From positions 1 to 64,000 of the forward strand of contig JAFIEQ010000002.1 of NCBI GenBank assembly GCA_020832455.1: 64,000 nt of DNA, given 5' to 3'. The DNA comes from Nitriliruptoraceae bacterium. Lineage in GTDB: Bacteria > Actinomycetota > Nitriliruptoria > Nitriliruptorales > Nitriliruptoraceae. Shown one piece after another: positions 9,322 to 19,436 of the stretch. A program made the position numbers and the translations under genes. Each line of letters starts with the position of its first letter. The first letter of the stretch is position 1. Under the pieces are notes generated by a model that was not told the origin of the DNA, did no database searches, and saw only the letters and a list, made by a program, of their open reading frames with translations.

Positions 9322-11181
9322 TCAGTCCTCGGGGTCGTCGAGCCAGACGACGCTCAGGTCGATGCGCCCGAGCGGGCTGTAGACCAGGTCCCGCACCTCG
9401 CCGGTGACGACCGTCTGGTGGCGGTACCAGAGCAGGGGCAGGACCGGCAGGTCCGCGAGGATCCGCTCCTCGACGGCACCGAAGGCGCGGTGGCGTGCCG
9501 GGGAGCGTGGCATCGCGCGGGCGGCGTCGAGCGCCTCGTCCACCTCCCCGACCTCGTAGCGGGTCAGGTTGTCGAGCCCGACCGACTCGGAGTGGAACAG
9601 CGGACGCAGGAACCCGGACGGATCGAGGTCGTTGGTGTCCCAACCGAAGCGGAACAGCTCGAGCTCGCCGGCGCGAGCGTCGGTGACCAACCGTTGCAGG
9701 TCCTGGGCGACGAAGCTGACCTCGACGTCCAGCGTCTCGCTGATCGTGTCGGCCATCGCCTCCGCGATCGCGGCGTGGGTCGAGCCTCGCGTGTGGGTGA
9801 GCACCAGCTCGTCGATCTCCACCGGGGTGGGCTCCTCGCCCTCACCCTCGTCAGCGTCCACGGCGTCGTCCGACCCGTCGCCGGCCTCGTCGTCCCACGC
9901 GGTCGCGTCGCCCGCTGCCTCGACGTCGTCGGGGGCATCGCCGTCGCCGTCCCCGCCGTCGCCCTGATCGGTCGGGTCCTCGAGGGGGACCCCGCTGCGG
10001 ACCTGCCCGATCAGCTCCCTGGCCTCGGTGGGGTCGAAGCGGCAATCCTCGCACCGACCCGCGGCGGCACCGGGGATGGCGGGCGGCAGCAGGGCGTCGG
10101 CGGCGACCCGCGTCCCGCGCATGACGTCCTCGGCGAGCGCCTCACGGTCGATCGCGAGGGAGACGGCCCGGCGGACGCGCGGGTCGTCGAACGGCGGACT
10201 CGTGGTGTCGAAGCCGTAGAGGTAGATCGTGGTTGTGGTCCCGTCGAGCAACCCGGGGCCGGCGTAGCCGTCACGTGACGGCCCGTAGAGCGCCACCGCT
10301 TCCTCGCGGCGCTCCGGGCCGACGGAGGCGACCTGCAACTGGCCGTCGACCAGATCGGTCCACTGGCGCTCGCCGTCCGCATCGTCGCCGTAGATCGTCA
10401 GCACCACCTCGTCGAGGTAGGGCGCACGGTGGTGGTCGGGCACGGCGGCCAGGCGGATGAACGCCCCGGGCTCGCGGGTCCCGGCGACGGCGAAGGGACC
10501 GTTGCCGATCGGCTGCGTGGCGAAGGCCTCCGGATCGTCCTCCGCGACCGCCGGGATCGGCGAGAGGCTCGGGTCGCTGAGCACGCTGAGGTAGCCGGGG
10601 TTCGGTTCGCTCAGCGTGATCGCCACGGTCCGCTCGTCGAGCACCTCGACCCCGGACAGCCCGTCACCCTGCTCCTGGGCCGCCTCGAACCCCTCGATCG
10701 CGTCGACGAGGTAGCCGAGGAACGACGGCTGCTCCGCGGTGCCGTCCGCGATCGTGTCGAAGGTCCGCTTGACGTCCTCGGCGGTCACCGGGGTGTCGTC
10801 GTGGAACCGCGCCTCGCGCAGCGTGAACACGAAGCGAGTCCCGCCGTCCTCGACCTCCCAGGCCGTGGCCGCACCGGGACGGAGCACCCCACGCGGATCG
10901 ACGCGCACGAGCGGCTCGAACAACGCGTCGACGACCAGCTCCCCGGCGTCGTCGAGGACGAACCGCGGATCGAGCGAGACCGGGTCGCTCGGCAGCCCGA
11001 TACGCAGCGTCCCGCCGGCGCGTGGGCCCTCCTGCGGGTCGGGCGCCGGTGCCGGCGGCTCGACGGAGGGCGGTGTGGGTTCCGGCTCGTCCTCCGGCGT
11101 CGTGCACGCCAACAGCAGCGCCGCCACCCCGAACAGCACGGCCCAGACCGATGTCCGGGACCGGGGGGGCACGCGCCGCAC
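9322..11181 (-). CDS. peptide/nickel-type ABC transporter substrate-binding lipoprotein (SBP family 5)
   Basis: Lipobox-like LLLACTT; GGTLRIGLPSDPVSLDPRF and SBP5 motifs; contains a long acidic insert. Confidence 0.85.
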   Translation of the reverse strand: MRRVPPRSRTSVWAVLFGVAALLLACTTPEDEPEPTPPSVEPPAPAPDPQEGPRAGGTLRIGLPSDPVSLDPRFVLDDAGELVVDALFEPLVRVDPRGVLRPGAATAWEVEDGGTRFVFTLREARFHDDTPVTAEDVKRTFDTIADGTAEQPSFLGYLVDAIEGFEAAQEQGDGLSGVEVLDERTVAITLSEPNPGYLSVLSDPSLSPIPAVAEDDPEAFATQPIGNGPFAVAGTREPGAFIRLAAVPDHHRAPYLDEVVLTIYGDDADGERQWTDLVDGQLQVASVGPERREEAVALYGPSRDGYAGPGLLDGTTTTIYLYGFDTTSPPFDDPRVRRAVSLAIDREALAEDVMRGTRVAADALLPPAIPGAAAGRCEDCRFDPTEARELIGQVRSGVPLEDPTDQGDGGDGDGDAPDDVEAAGDATAWDDEAGDGSDDAVDADEGEGEEPTPVEIDELVLTHTRGSTHAAIAEAMADTISETLDVEVSFVAQDLQRLVTDARAGELELFRFGWDTNDLDPSGFLRPLFHSESVGLDNLTRYEVGEVDEALDAARAMPRSPARHRAFGAVEERILADLPVLPLLWYRHQTVVTGEVRDLVYSPLGRIDLSVVWLDDPED

Positions 11182-11192
11182 CGCCCGGTCGG

Positions 11193-11417
11193 TCAGAGCA
11201 GCACGACCAGGGCGCTGTTGGTGACGACCCAGGCGATCCCCGTCAGCACCGTGAACCGGTCGAGGTTGCGCTCGACGACCGCGGAACCCTGCATGCCGCC
11301 CCCGCCGCCGCCGCCGAACATGTCCGACAGCCCGCCGCCCTGCCCGCGGTGCAGCAGCACGAAGCCGATGAGCGCGAGCGACAGCAGCACGTGGACGACG
11401 ACGATCGCGGTGATCAC
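11193..11417 (-). CDS. secG: preprotein translocase subunit SecG
   Basis: Two TM helices, 'LLHRGQGGGLSDMFGGGGGGGMQGSAVVERNLDRFT' typical of SecG; GTG start. Confidence 0.9.
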   Translation of the reverse strand: MITAIVVVHVLLSLALIGFVLLHRGQGGGLSDMFGGGGGGGMQGSAVVERNLDRFTVLTGIAWVVTNSALVVLL

Positions 11418-11502
11418 GGACGGTTCCCTTGGACGACAGCCCAGCGGCATCTGAGCGACCGCGAGGCTACCACCACCGCCCTGACGGACGGGGCGCCTGC
11501 GC

Positions 11503-12858
11503 TCACTCGGCGCGCGTGAGCCAGAACATCTGGAAGCCGTCGGCGCCCGGGGTGCCGCTGACCACCGGCGTCGCGCGCCAGCGCTCCGCGGTCACCGAGT
11601 CCACGGCCCGGACGGAGGGTTGCAGTTGCAGGCTGCGGATCCGGTCGGGCACCGGGCACTGTCCGGCGGCGCAGGCGTGGATGGCTGCCCGACGGTTCTC
11701 CTGCAGCTGCTCATCGAGCAGCACGGGACGCGTCACCCCCGGATCGTCGGACCCGAGGTCGGCGCGGCGGTAGACGCTGAACGCACGGGCCTCACCGGCG
11801 GGGACCTCGGCGGCGACGGGCTGGGACAGCGACCACACCACGGCGAGCGCATCACGCTGCTGCTCGGTGCCACTGGCGAGGTAGCCCGGCGCGACGATGG
11901 CACCGATCGCGGCGGTGGCCACGACGCCGATCACGAGGCCGTGCTCCACCGTGCGACGTGTCCGGCTCGGCGCCGGCACGTCCTCGACGAGGATGCGCAC
12001 ACGTTCGATCAGGTCCCCTGCCGGCACCAACGCCGCGCAGGCGTGCGCGTGCCGGCTGGGAGCGGCCTCGAGCACCTTGAGCAACCCGCCGGCGAGCGCC
12101 CCGGGGCGCCGTGTGGCCCGCACCGCGAGCTGATCGGCGGCGAGCTCCCGTTCGCGGTGGAGCTGGCGCACGGCCCAGCCACCGCCCGGGACGAAGAAGG
12201 TGAGGTCACGCAGCAGCCCCAGCAGCCCGGCCACGAGGGTGTCACGCCGCTTGACGTGGGCGAGCTCGTGGGCCAGGACCCCCTCGAGCTCCTGGGCGTC
12301 GAGGAGGGCGAGCAGGTCGGCGCCGATGATCACGACGGGGCGACGGCGACCCACGACGTAGGCGCCGCCGGCGCAGCGGGGCCGCACCGCGAGCCGTGGG
12401 CTCGGGACCTGCAGTCGGCGCGCGACCCGGTCGGCGATGGCCCGTAGCTGCGGCGGCGCGTCGGCCTCGCGCGCCCAGCGGCCCGCGCGCCGGCGGGTCG
12501 AGACGAACGAGACCGTCCGACGGATCACACGGACGCCGGCGATCGCGCCCCAGATGCCGAGCAGGATCGGGACCGCGAAGGGGACGAAGTTGAGGTAGCC
12601 GTCCCCGACCGGGATCAGCACCGCCTCGGCGCTGGCGGACGGAACCATCAGGGTCGGCAGTTCGGGGCGCAGTCCCCCGCTGCCCAGGATCACGACCAGC
12701 GCGGCACCCGGTGCGAGCGCCGTGGCGACCCGCGCCTGTGGGGAGCGCACCCCGGCGCGCAGCAGCAGCCGCACCAGCACGACCGCCCCGGTGGTCGCCA
12801 GAACCGCCCGGACCACGAGGGATTCGAGCGGGACGGAGAGCAGGACGCCGAGGTCCAC
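11503..12858 (-). CDS. M56/M48-like membrane zinc metallopeptidase (BlaR1-like)
   Basis: HELAHVKRRD (HExxH) with several TM segments; adjacent BlaI-like regulator. Confidence 0.8.
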   Translation of the reverse strand: MDLGVLLSVPLESLVVRAVLATTGAVVLVRLLLRAGVRSPQARVATALAPGAALVVILGSGGLRPELPTLMVPSASAEAVLIPVGDGYLNFVPFAVPILLGIWGAIAGVRVIRRTVSFVSTRRRAGRWAREADAPPQLRAIADRVARRLQVPSPRLAVRPRCAGGAYVVGRRRPVVIIGADLLALLDAQELEGVLAHELAHVKRRDTLVAGLLGLLRDLTFFVPGGGWAVRQLHRERELAADQLAVRATRRPGALAGGLLKVLEAAPSRHAHACAALVPAGDLIERVRILVEDVPAPSRTRRTVEHGLVIGVVATAAIGAIVAPGYLASGTEQQRDALAVVWSLSQPVAAEVPAGEARAFSVYRRADLGSDDPGVTRPVLLDEQLQENRRAAIHACAAGQCPVPDRIRSLQLQPSVRAVDSVTAERWRATPVVSGTPGADGFQMFWLTRAE

Positions 12859-12862
12859 GAGG

Positions 12863-13264
12863 TCAGCGTTCCTCGGTTCGACGACGCTCGACCGCGTCCT
12901 TGAGCTCGCGCAGGGTCAGATCGTCGACCCCGTCGACCACATCGGCGAGGTAGGCGGCTGCCGGCTCCGGGTAGCGCTCCATCAGCCAGGTCATCACGTT
13001 CTCGACCGCGGAACGCGCGTAGCGGTCGCGGCTGACCGCCGGCCGGTAGCGGTGGGCGAGCCCCGAGGTGTCCCGCTCCAGCAGCCCCTTGGAGGCCAAG
13101 CGCGCCATGGTCGTCATCACGGTCGTGTAGGCGATGGTCCGACGGGCCGCCAGCTCGTCGTGCACGTCACGGACGGTGGCATCGGCGAGGCGCCAGGCCA
13201 CGTCCATGACCTCCTGCTCGAGCGGACCGAGCAGGTTCTCCATCGGGTCGTTTCGTCGCACCAC
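12863..13264 (-). CDS. BlaI/MecI/CopY family transcriptional regulator
   Basis: LGPLEQEVMDVAWRL...TIAYTTVMTTMARLASKGLLERD winged-helix pattern. Confidence 0.88.
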   Translation of the reverse strand: MVRRNDPMENLLGPLEQEVMDVAWRLADATVRDVHDELAARRTIAYTTVMTTMARLASKGLLERDTSGLAHRYRPAVSRDRYARSAVENVMTWLMERYPEPAAAYLADVVDGVDDLTLRELKDAVERRRTEER

Positions 13265-13636
13265 GGTCCCATCCTCCCCGACGCGCCGGCAGCTGGCGGT
13301 CGCTCACTCGTACTATAGGGACTCCGGGCGCCGAGGGGGCGTTCCCGGTACCGGGAGGGCCCGCGATGCGCGGCCGTAGCGTCCCTCCACCGCATGTCCG
13401 GTCACCTGCTGACCGATGAGCGAGCACCGCGCGCCCGCGGGAATAGCACGTCCTACCGAGATAGTACGTGGCTACGCTCGTTCGGACGGTGGTCGCCGTC
13501 GGCGCAACGTCGATGTGGCCACCGCGGGTTCGATCCGTCGACCACGATCCTCCGGGGTCACCAGGGAAGCGTCGACCGATCGAGTCACCCACCGCGCGTC
13601 CGATGGTCGGGCGCGCACGATGGAGGAGCGCAGCCG

Positions 13637-15460
13637 ATGCGTATGAGACGCCGAAGCGTCAAGATGACCGCCATCGCCGCCGCTGCAGCACTCGTTCTGA
13701 GTGCATGTGGCAACGGCGATGACGGCGAGACCGACGACACCGTCGACGACGAAGATGTCGAGACGGACGACGACACCGATGACGACGACACCGATGACGA
13801 GCCGTCGGCAGACGGTCCCGCCGACACCACGGTCGTCTACGCGGCCGAGCAGGAGTTCGCGTCCTACAACGCGGGCACGGCCGACCAGAACGCGACGCGG
13901 AACACGCTCGTGCTCAACGGTGTCCTCGAGGGCTTCTGGCGTTTCGCGCCGGACGGGTTCGCGGAGGCGAACACCGACTTCGGGACCTACGAGCTCACCA
14001 GCGAGGACCCGCAGATCGTCACCTACACGATCAACGACGAGGTGACCTGGTCCGACGGCGAGCCGATCGACTGCGCCGACATGCTGTTGACGTGGGCCGC
14101 CAACGCCGGCGTCTACACCACCGGTGAGGAGGACGAGGACGGCAACGAGACCCCGCTGTTCTCCACCGCCGGTACCGCTGGCTACGAGGACTGGGCCAAG
14201 CCGTCGTGTGCGGATGGCGACAAGACCCTCGAGGTCGAGTACGAGAACGTGTACGCGTCCTGGGAGGCCATCAACCCGGTCACCATGCCCGCGCACATCG
14301 TGGCTGAGCAGGGTGGCCTCACGGTCGCCGAGTTCATCGAGGCGATCGAGAACGACGACGCCGACGCACTCGCTGACGCCGCCGCGTTCTACAACAGCGG
14401 CTGGGTCATGAACCCGGGCGAGCTGCTCGACGCGGCGCTCATGCCCTCCTCCGGTCCCTACACCATCACGGACTGGCAGGCTGGCGAGTCGCTGACCCTC
14501 GAGTACAACGAGAACTACTGGGGCGAGGCTCCGGCGACGCGCACCATCGTCTTCCGGTTCCTGGACCAGGACCAGCAGGCGCAGGCGCTCGACAACCGTG
14601 AGGTCGACATCATCGACCCGCAGCCCAACCCGGACCTGCTGAACCAGCTCGATGGCATGCAGGGTGTCGTGGTGGAGACCGGTGAGTCCTTCATCTACGA
14701 GCACCTCGACTTCAACATGTCGTCGGGTAGCCCGTTCGAGGACCGCGACCTGCGTGAAGCCTTCGCGCTGTGCGTCCCGCGTCAGCTGATCATCGACAAC
14801 CTCATCGCGCCGCAGAACCCGGACGCCGAGGTGCTCGATGCCCGTCTGACCTACTCCTTCCAGCCCGACTACGCGGAGCAGGTCGCCGGCACCATCGCCG
14901 GCGACTACGCCGACGTCGACATCGAGCAGTCCGCCGCACTCCTCGCCGAAGCCGGCATGGAGGGCATGGAGGTCGCGATCGGGTACCAGGCACCGAACCC
15001 GCGTCGTACCAACATCGTGGAGCTCATCCGTGACTCCTGTGGCGAGGCCGGCTTCGAGATCGTCGACCAGGGCTCCGACACCTTCTTCGGTGGCGAGCTC
15101 GACGAGACGGACTTCGACGTCGCCCTGTTCGCGTGGGTGGGTTCCGGCTACGTGAGCGGCACCGCCTCCACCTTCACCACGCCGAGCGCCTGCGCGGCTG
15201 GTCAGAAGGGCAACAACAACGGCTGCTACTCCAGCGAGGTCGTGGACGATCTGTACCGCCAGCTGCTCGCTGAGCTCGACCCGGACGCCGCGCGCGACCT
15301 GGTCGCTCAGATCGAGGCCCAGCTGTGGGAGGACCTGCCCACCATCCCGCTGTTCACCTTCCCGTCGGTCATCGCGTTCGCGGATGACATCGACGGTGTC
15401 GTGAACAACCAGACCCAGGGTGGTATCACCTGGAACATGGAGGAGTGGGCACGCCAGTGA
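13637..15460 (+). CDS. ABC transporter family substrate-binding lipoprotein (peptide, SBP5)
   Basis: ATG 13637; lipobox LVLSACGNG followed by Asp-rich linker; SBP5 fold sequence. Confidence 0.85.
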   Translation: MRMRRRSVKMTAIAAAAALVLSACGNGDDGETDDTVDDEDVETDDDTDDDDTDDEPSADGPADTTVVYAAEQEFASYNAGTADQNATRNTLVLNGVLEGFWRFAPDGFAEANTDFGTYELTSEDPQIVTYTINDEVTWSDGEPIDCADMLLTWAANAGVYTTGEEDEDGNETPLFSTAGTAGYEDWAKPSCADGDKTLEVEYENVYASWEAINPVTMPAHIVAEQGGLTVAEFIEAIENDDADALADAAAFYNSGWVMNPGELLDAALMPSSGPYTITDWQAGESLTLEYNENYWGEAPATRTIVFRFLDQDQQAQALDNREVDIIDPQPNPDLLNQLDGMQGVVVETGESFIYEHLDFNMSSGSPFEDRDLREAFALCVPRQLIIDNLIAPQNPDAEVLDARLTYSFQPDYAEQVAGTIAGDYADVDIEQSAALLAEAGMEGMEVAIGYQAPNPRRTNIVELIRDSCGEAGFEIVDQGSDTFFGGELDETDFDVALFAWVGSGYVSGTASTFTTPSACAAGQKGNNNGCYSSEVVDDLYRQLLAELDPDAARDLVAQIEAQLWEDLPTIPLFTFPSVIAFADDIDGVVNNQTQGGITWNMEEWARQ

Positions 15461-15708
15461 GTCCGAGGTCGGGGGGCGCGTTCCGCGTCCCCTGGCCATC
15501 GACTGACTGCACGTGAACGGCCTTCGCGGGGCCGGGTGCACGTTCGGCCCGGCCCCGCTGCCATGTCTGCGCACCGCCGCTCCCGGCGCTGAGGGATCTG
15601 GGAGGATCCGCCAGACAGGGCGTGTGACCACGCCCGCGCGACATCGCACTCCTCGGGACTCCGCCTGGTCCCCGGGGTTATCCTCACGACCGCGATCGGA
15701 GACACGCG

Positions 15709-17220
15709 GTGGCTGTATTCATCCTCAGACGGTTCATCATCTCGACGTTCACCCTGTTGGCGGCGTCGTTCGTCGTCTACTTCGGCGTCTCGATCTCCGG
15801 CGATCCCTTCGAGGACCTGCGCGGGATCCAGGATGAGGGTGATGCCCAGATCCAGATCGCCGCGCGCCGCGAGCTCCTGCAGCTCGACGTGCCCGTCCCG
15901 TTGCGTTGGTTCAACTGGCTCACCGGCATCTTCCGGGGCGACTTCGGCCTCAACATCCGCAACCAGGACGTCTCCGCGCTGCTCTCGAACGCGGCCGCTG
16001 CCACGATGCAGATGGTCATCGTCGCGACCGTCCTCGCGATCGTGCTCGGCGTCACCGTCGGGATCGTCTCCGCGCTCCGTCAGTACAGCGGCTTCGACTA
16101 CAGCCTGACCTTCGCCGCCTTCCTCTTCTACTCGCTGCCCGTCTTCTGGGTCGCCGTCATGCTCAAGCAGTACGCGGCCATCGAGTTCAACAACTGGTTA
16201 CGGGACCCCACGATCTCTCCGACCGTGACGGTGGTGGTCGCGCTACTCGCGGCCGTCGCCTGGCAGGCACTCATCGGTGGGGACCGACAGCGGCGTCTGG
16301 TGGTGTCGATCACGAGCTTCGCCTCGACCGCCGCGGTCCTGGTCTTCTTCAGCACCACCCGCTGGTTCGCCGACCCGGGGTTCGGCACGATCGTGGTCGG
16401 CGTCATGTCGGTGATCTCGGCCGTGGTTGCGACCTACCTCACCGCCGGCTTCCGCCACCGGCCCCCACTGCAGGCGGCCGGAGCGACCGCGGTGGCCGGG
16501 GTCGGCTTCTACCTCGTCGGTGGCCCGATCCTGGCCGAGCCCTCCGCCTGGACCCTGCTGGGCCTGTTCGTGCTCGGCATCGGCGCGGCACTCGGGATCG
16601 GCGCCGGGCTCGGCGGCATCCACCGCCGCCAGGCGATGTCCGCGTCCGCGCTCACCGCGGTCCTGGTCAGCGGCGTCATCTTCATGGACCAGCTGCTGCA
16701 GGCCTACGAGCGCTTCTTCGGCCTGGTGCGCGGTCGGCCGATCTCCACGGTCGGCTCCGCCACCCCCGGCTTCACCGGCAACTTCTGGGAGGTCGGGCTG
16801 GACTCGATCAGCCACCTGATGCTGCCGACCGTCGCCCTGCTGCTGATCTCGTTCGCCGTGTACACCCGCTACACCCGCGCGAGCATGCTCGAGGTGATGA
16901 ACCAGGACTACATCCGGACCGCGCGGGCCAAGGGGCTGACCGAGCGCACCGTGGTCATGCGCCACGGGTTCCGCAACGCCCTGATCCCGGTCACCACCCT
17001 GATGGCCTTCGACTTCGGTGCGGTGATCGGCGGTGCGGTCATCACCGAGCAGGTCTTCGGTTGGCAGGGCATGGGCACGCTGTTCATCCGTGGCCTGAAC
17101 GAGGTCGACCCGAACCCGGTGATGGCCTTCTTCGTGGTCGCCGGCGGATCCATCGTGGTGTTCAACATGATCGCCGACATCGCCTACGCCTACCTCGACC
17201 CGCGGATCCGACTCTCGTGA
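15709..17220 (+). CDS. ABC transporter permease, DppB-like, with extended central region
   Basis: 503 aa; N-terminal DppB (FILRRFIISTFTLLAASFVVYFGVSISGDPF) and C-terminal EAA loop (DYIRTARAKGLTERTVVMRHGFRNALIPV). Confidence 0.85.
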   Translation: MAVFILRRFIISTFTLLAASFVVYFGVSISGDPFEDLRGIQDEGDAQIQIAARRELLQLDVPVPLRWFNWLTGIFRGDFGLNIRNQDVSALLSNAAAATMQMVIVATVLAIVLGVTVGIVSALRQYSGFDYSLTFAAFLFYSLPVFWVAVMLKQYAAIEFNNWLRDPTISPTVTVVVALLAAVAWQALIGGDRQRRLVVSITSFASTAAVLVFFSTTRWFADPGFGTIVVGVMSVISAVVATYLTAGFRHRPPLQAAGATAVAGVGFYLVGGPILAEPSAWTLLGLFVLGIGAALGIGAGLGGIHRRQAMSASALTAVLVSGVIFMDQLLQAYERFFGLVRGRPISTVGSATPGFTGNFWEVGLDSISHLMLPTVALLLISFAVYTRYTRASMLEVMNQDYIRTARAKGLTERTVVMRHGFRNALIPVTTLMAFDFGAVIGGAVITEQVFGWQGMGTLFIRGLNEVDPNPVMAFFVVAGGSIVVFNMIADIAYAYLDPRIRLS

Positions 17221-17248
17221 TCGCAGCGCCCAGCGGAAGGACGACCCG

Positions 17249-18226
17249 ATGAGCACCAACACCGAGGGCCCCCCGGTCACCCGTGACCACGAACCGACCC
17301 AGGTCGCCGACGACGGCATGGAGGTCATCGCCCGCACGCAGGGCCAGATGGTCCTGCGCCGCTTCCTGCGACACCGCGCGGCGATGTTGGGGCTCGGGAC
17401 GCTGCTGTTCATCGTCGTGCTGGCCTACACCTCGATCGGGTACGGCCCGTTCGGGGGCTGGTGGGACAAGTCGTTCCTGCGCACGGGCACCGTGCTCGAC
17501 GGCGGCCGGCCGACCTTGTTCACCGAGGGCTTCGCGCTCGGTGAGCACCCGTTCGGGCAGGACAACGTCGGCAAGGATTACTTCGCGCTGGTCATGCGGG
17601 GCACGCAGCAGTCGCTGGTCGTGGCCTTCATCATCGGGATCGTGACCACGCTGCTCGGCACGCTCATCGGTGCCGCCGCGGGCTTCTTCCGCGGCCGTAC
17701 CGAGGCCGTGCTGATGCGCATCACCGACGCCATGATCTCCGTGCCCACCCTGATCTTCGCCGCGATCGTCGCGGCGGTGTTCGGTCGCACGGGCATCGTG
17801 TTCCTCGGCATCGCGCTGGGTGTCGTGACCTGGACGGGGCTCGCCCGCCTCGTGCGCGGGGAGTTCATGGCCCTGCGGGAGAAGGAGTTCGTCGAGGCCG
17901 CCCGCGCGATCGGGACGAGCAACTGGCGCATCATCACCAAGCACATCCTGCCCAACACCGTCGGGGTGATCATCGTCACCGCCACGCTCGCCATCGCGGC
18001 AGGCATCCTGCTGGAGACCGCCCTGTCCTTCCTGGGGCTCGGGATCCAGCCGCCGGACGTCTCGCTCGGCAGCCTCATCACCGAGTACCAGACCGCCATG
18101 GTCTCCCGACCCTGGTTGTTCTGGTGGCCCGGCATCTTCATCGTCGCGATCGCGCTGTCGGTGAACTTCATCGGCGACGGCCTGCGCGATGCCTTCGACC
18201 CGCGCCAGAACCGCGTCCGGGACTGA
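17249..18226 (+). CDS. ABC transporter permease, DppC-like
   Basis: REKEFVEAARAIGTSNWRIITKHILPN EAA loop; 325 aa. Confidence 0.88.
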   Translation: MSTNTEGPPVTRDHEPTQVADDGMEVIARTQGQMVLRRFLRHRAAMLGLGTLLFIVVLAYTSIGYGPFGGWWDKSFLRTGTVLDGGRPTLFTEGFALGEHPFGQDNVGKDYFALVMRGTQQSLVVAFIIGIVTTLLGTLIGAAAGFFRGRTEAVLMRITDAMISVPTLIFAAIVAAVFGRTGIVFLGIALGVVTWTGLARLVRGEFMALREKEFVEAARAIGTSNWRIITKHILPNTVGVIIVTATLAIAAGILLETALSFLGLGIQPPDVSLGSLITEYQTAMVSRPWLFWWPGIFIVAIALSVNFIGDGLRDAFDPRQNRVRD

Positions 18227-18335
18227 TGCCCGCCGTGCTGCCCCACCACCGGCCCTCCCGGCGGATGCCGCACCCCACCCCGGCCCACGACCGGGTCCGG
18301 CGCTCCCGTCCCCTCCCCCGTGTCAGGACCCCGCG

Positions 18336-19436
18336 ATGAGCATGTCCGACCCCGCCCACCCCGAGGATGCGACGACCACGCCCCCGCTCGACGCGGTCGA
18401 CGGCCGCACCAGCGACGAACTGCTGCGGGTCGAGGACCTCACGGTCAGCTTCCCCACCGACGACGGCCTCGTCCAGGCGGTCCGCGGGGTGTCGTACTCG
18501 GTCCGGGAACGCGAGGTGCTCGGCATCGTCGGCGAGTCCGGTTCCGGCAAGTCGGTCTCCTCCATGGCGTTGATGGGGCTGCTGCCGAAGTCGGCCCGGG
18601 TCACCGGCTCGGTGTACTTCCGGGGCCGTGACGTCCTGCAGCTGCGGGAGAAGCACCAGCGAGCGCTGCGTGGCTCCCGGATCGCGATGATCTTCCAGGA
18701 CCCGATGACCGCGTTGAACCCGGTCTACTCCATCGGCGACCAGCTCGCGGAGGCCGTGCTCTCGCACCACACGATGCCGCGCAAGAAGGCGTTGGACCGC
18801 GCCGCGGAGATGCTCGACATGGTCGGCATCCCCCAGGCACGCGAACGGCTGCGCAACTACCCCCACGAGTTCTCCGGCGGGATGCGTCAGCGCGTCATGA
18901 TCGCGATGGCCGTGATCAACAACCCGGACATCATCATCGCGGACGAGCCGACCACGGCGCTGGACGTCACCGTGCAGGCGCAGATCCTTGAGACGCTCAT
19001 CGAGGTCAAGGACGCGGTGAACGCCGCCATCATCATGATCACCCACGACCTCGGCGTCATCGCCGGCATCGCGGACCGCACCCTGGTGATGTACGCCGGC
19101 AAGCCGGTCGAGGTCGCGGAGACCGGGCCGATGTTCGCCAACCCGCGGATGCCCTACACCGCCGGACTCATGGGGTCGATCCCGTCGCTCGAGGACTCGA
19201 CGAACGAGCGGCTGCGTCCGATCAAGGGCACGCCGCCGTCGCTGATCAGCCTGCCCATCGGCTGCGCGTTCGAACCTCGGTGCCCGTTGTCGACCGCGGA
19301 GTGCCTGGAGACCGAACCGCCGCTCACCGAGACGGACAAGCCCGACCACGTGGCCGCCTGCCACCACTGGCAGAAACTCGCCGCCGTCGACGACCCGACC
19401 GCCTACTTCCGGACCGAGAGCGAGGTTGGGCGATGA
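18336..19436 (+). CDS. ABC transporter ATP-binding protein, DppD-like
   Basis: [34 protein letters not shown]; oligopeptide C-terminal domain. Confidence 0.9.
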   Translation: MSMSDPAHPEDATTTPPLDAVDGRTSDELLRVEDLTVSFPTDDGLVQAVRGVSYSVREREVLGIVGESGSGKSVSSMALMGLLPKSARVTGSVYFRGRDVLQLREKHQRALRGSRIAMIFQDPMTALNPVYSIGDQLAEAVLSHHTMPRKKALDRAAEMLDMVGIPQARERLRNYPHEFSGGMRQRVMIAMAVINNPDIIIADEPTTALDVTVQAQILETLIEVKDAVNAAIIMITHDLGVIAGIADRTLVMYAGKPVEVAETGPMFANPRMPYTAGLMGSIPSLEDSTNERLRPIKGTPPSLISLPIGCAFEPRCPLSTAECLETEPPLTETDKPDHVAACHHWQKLAAVDDPTAYFRTESEVGR

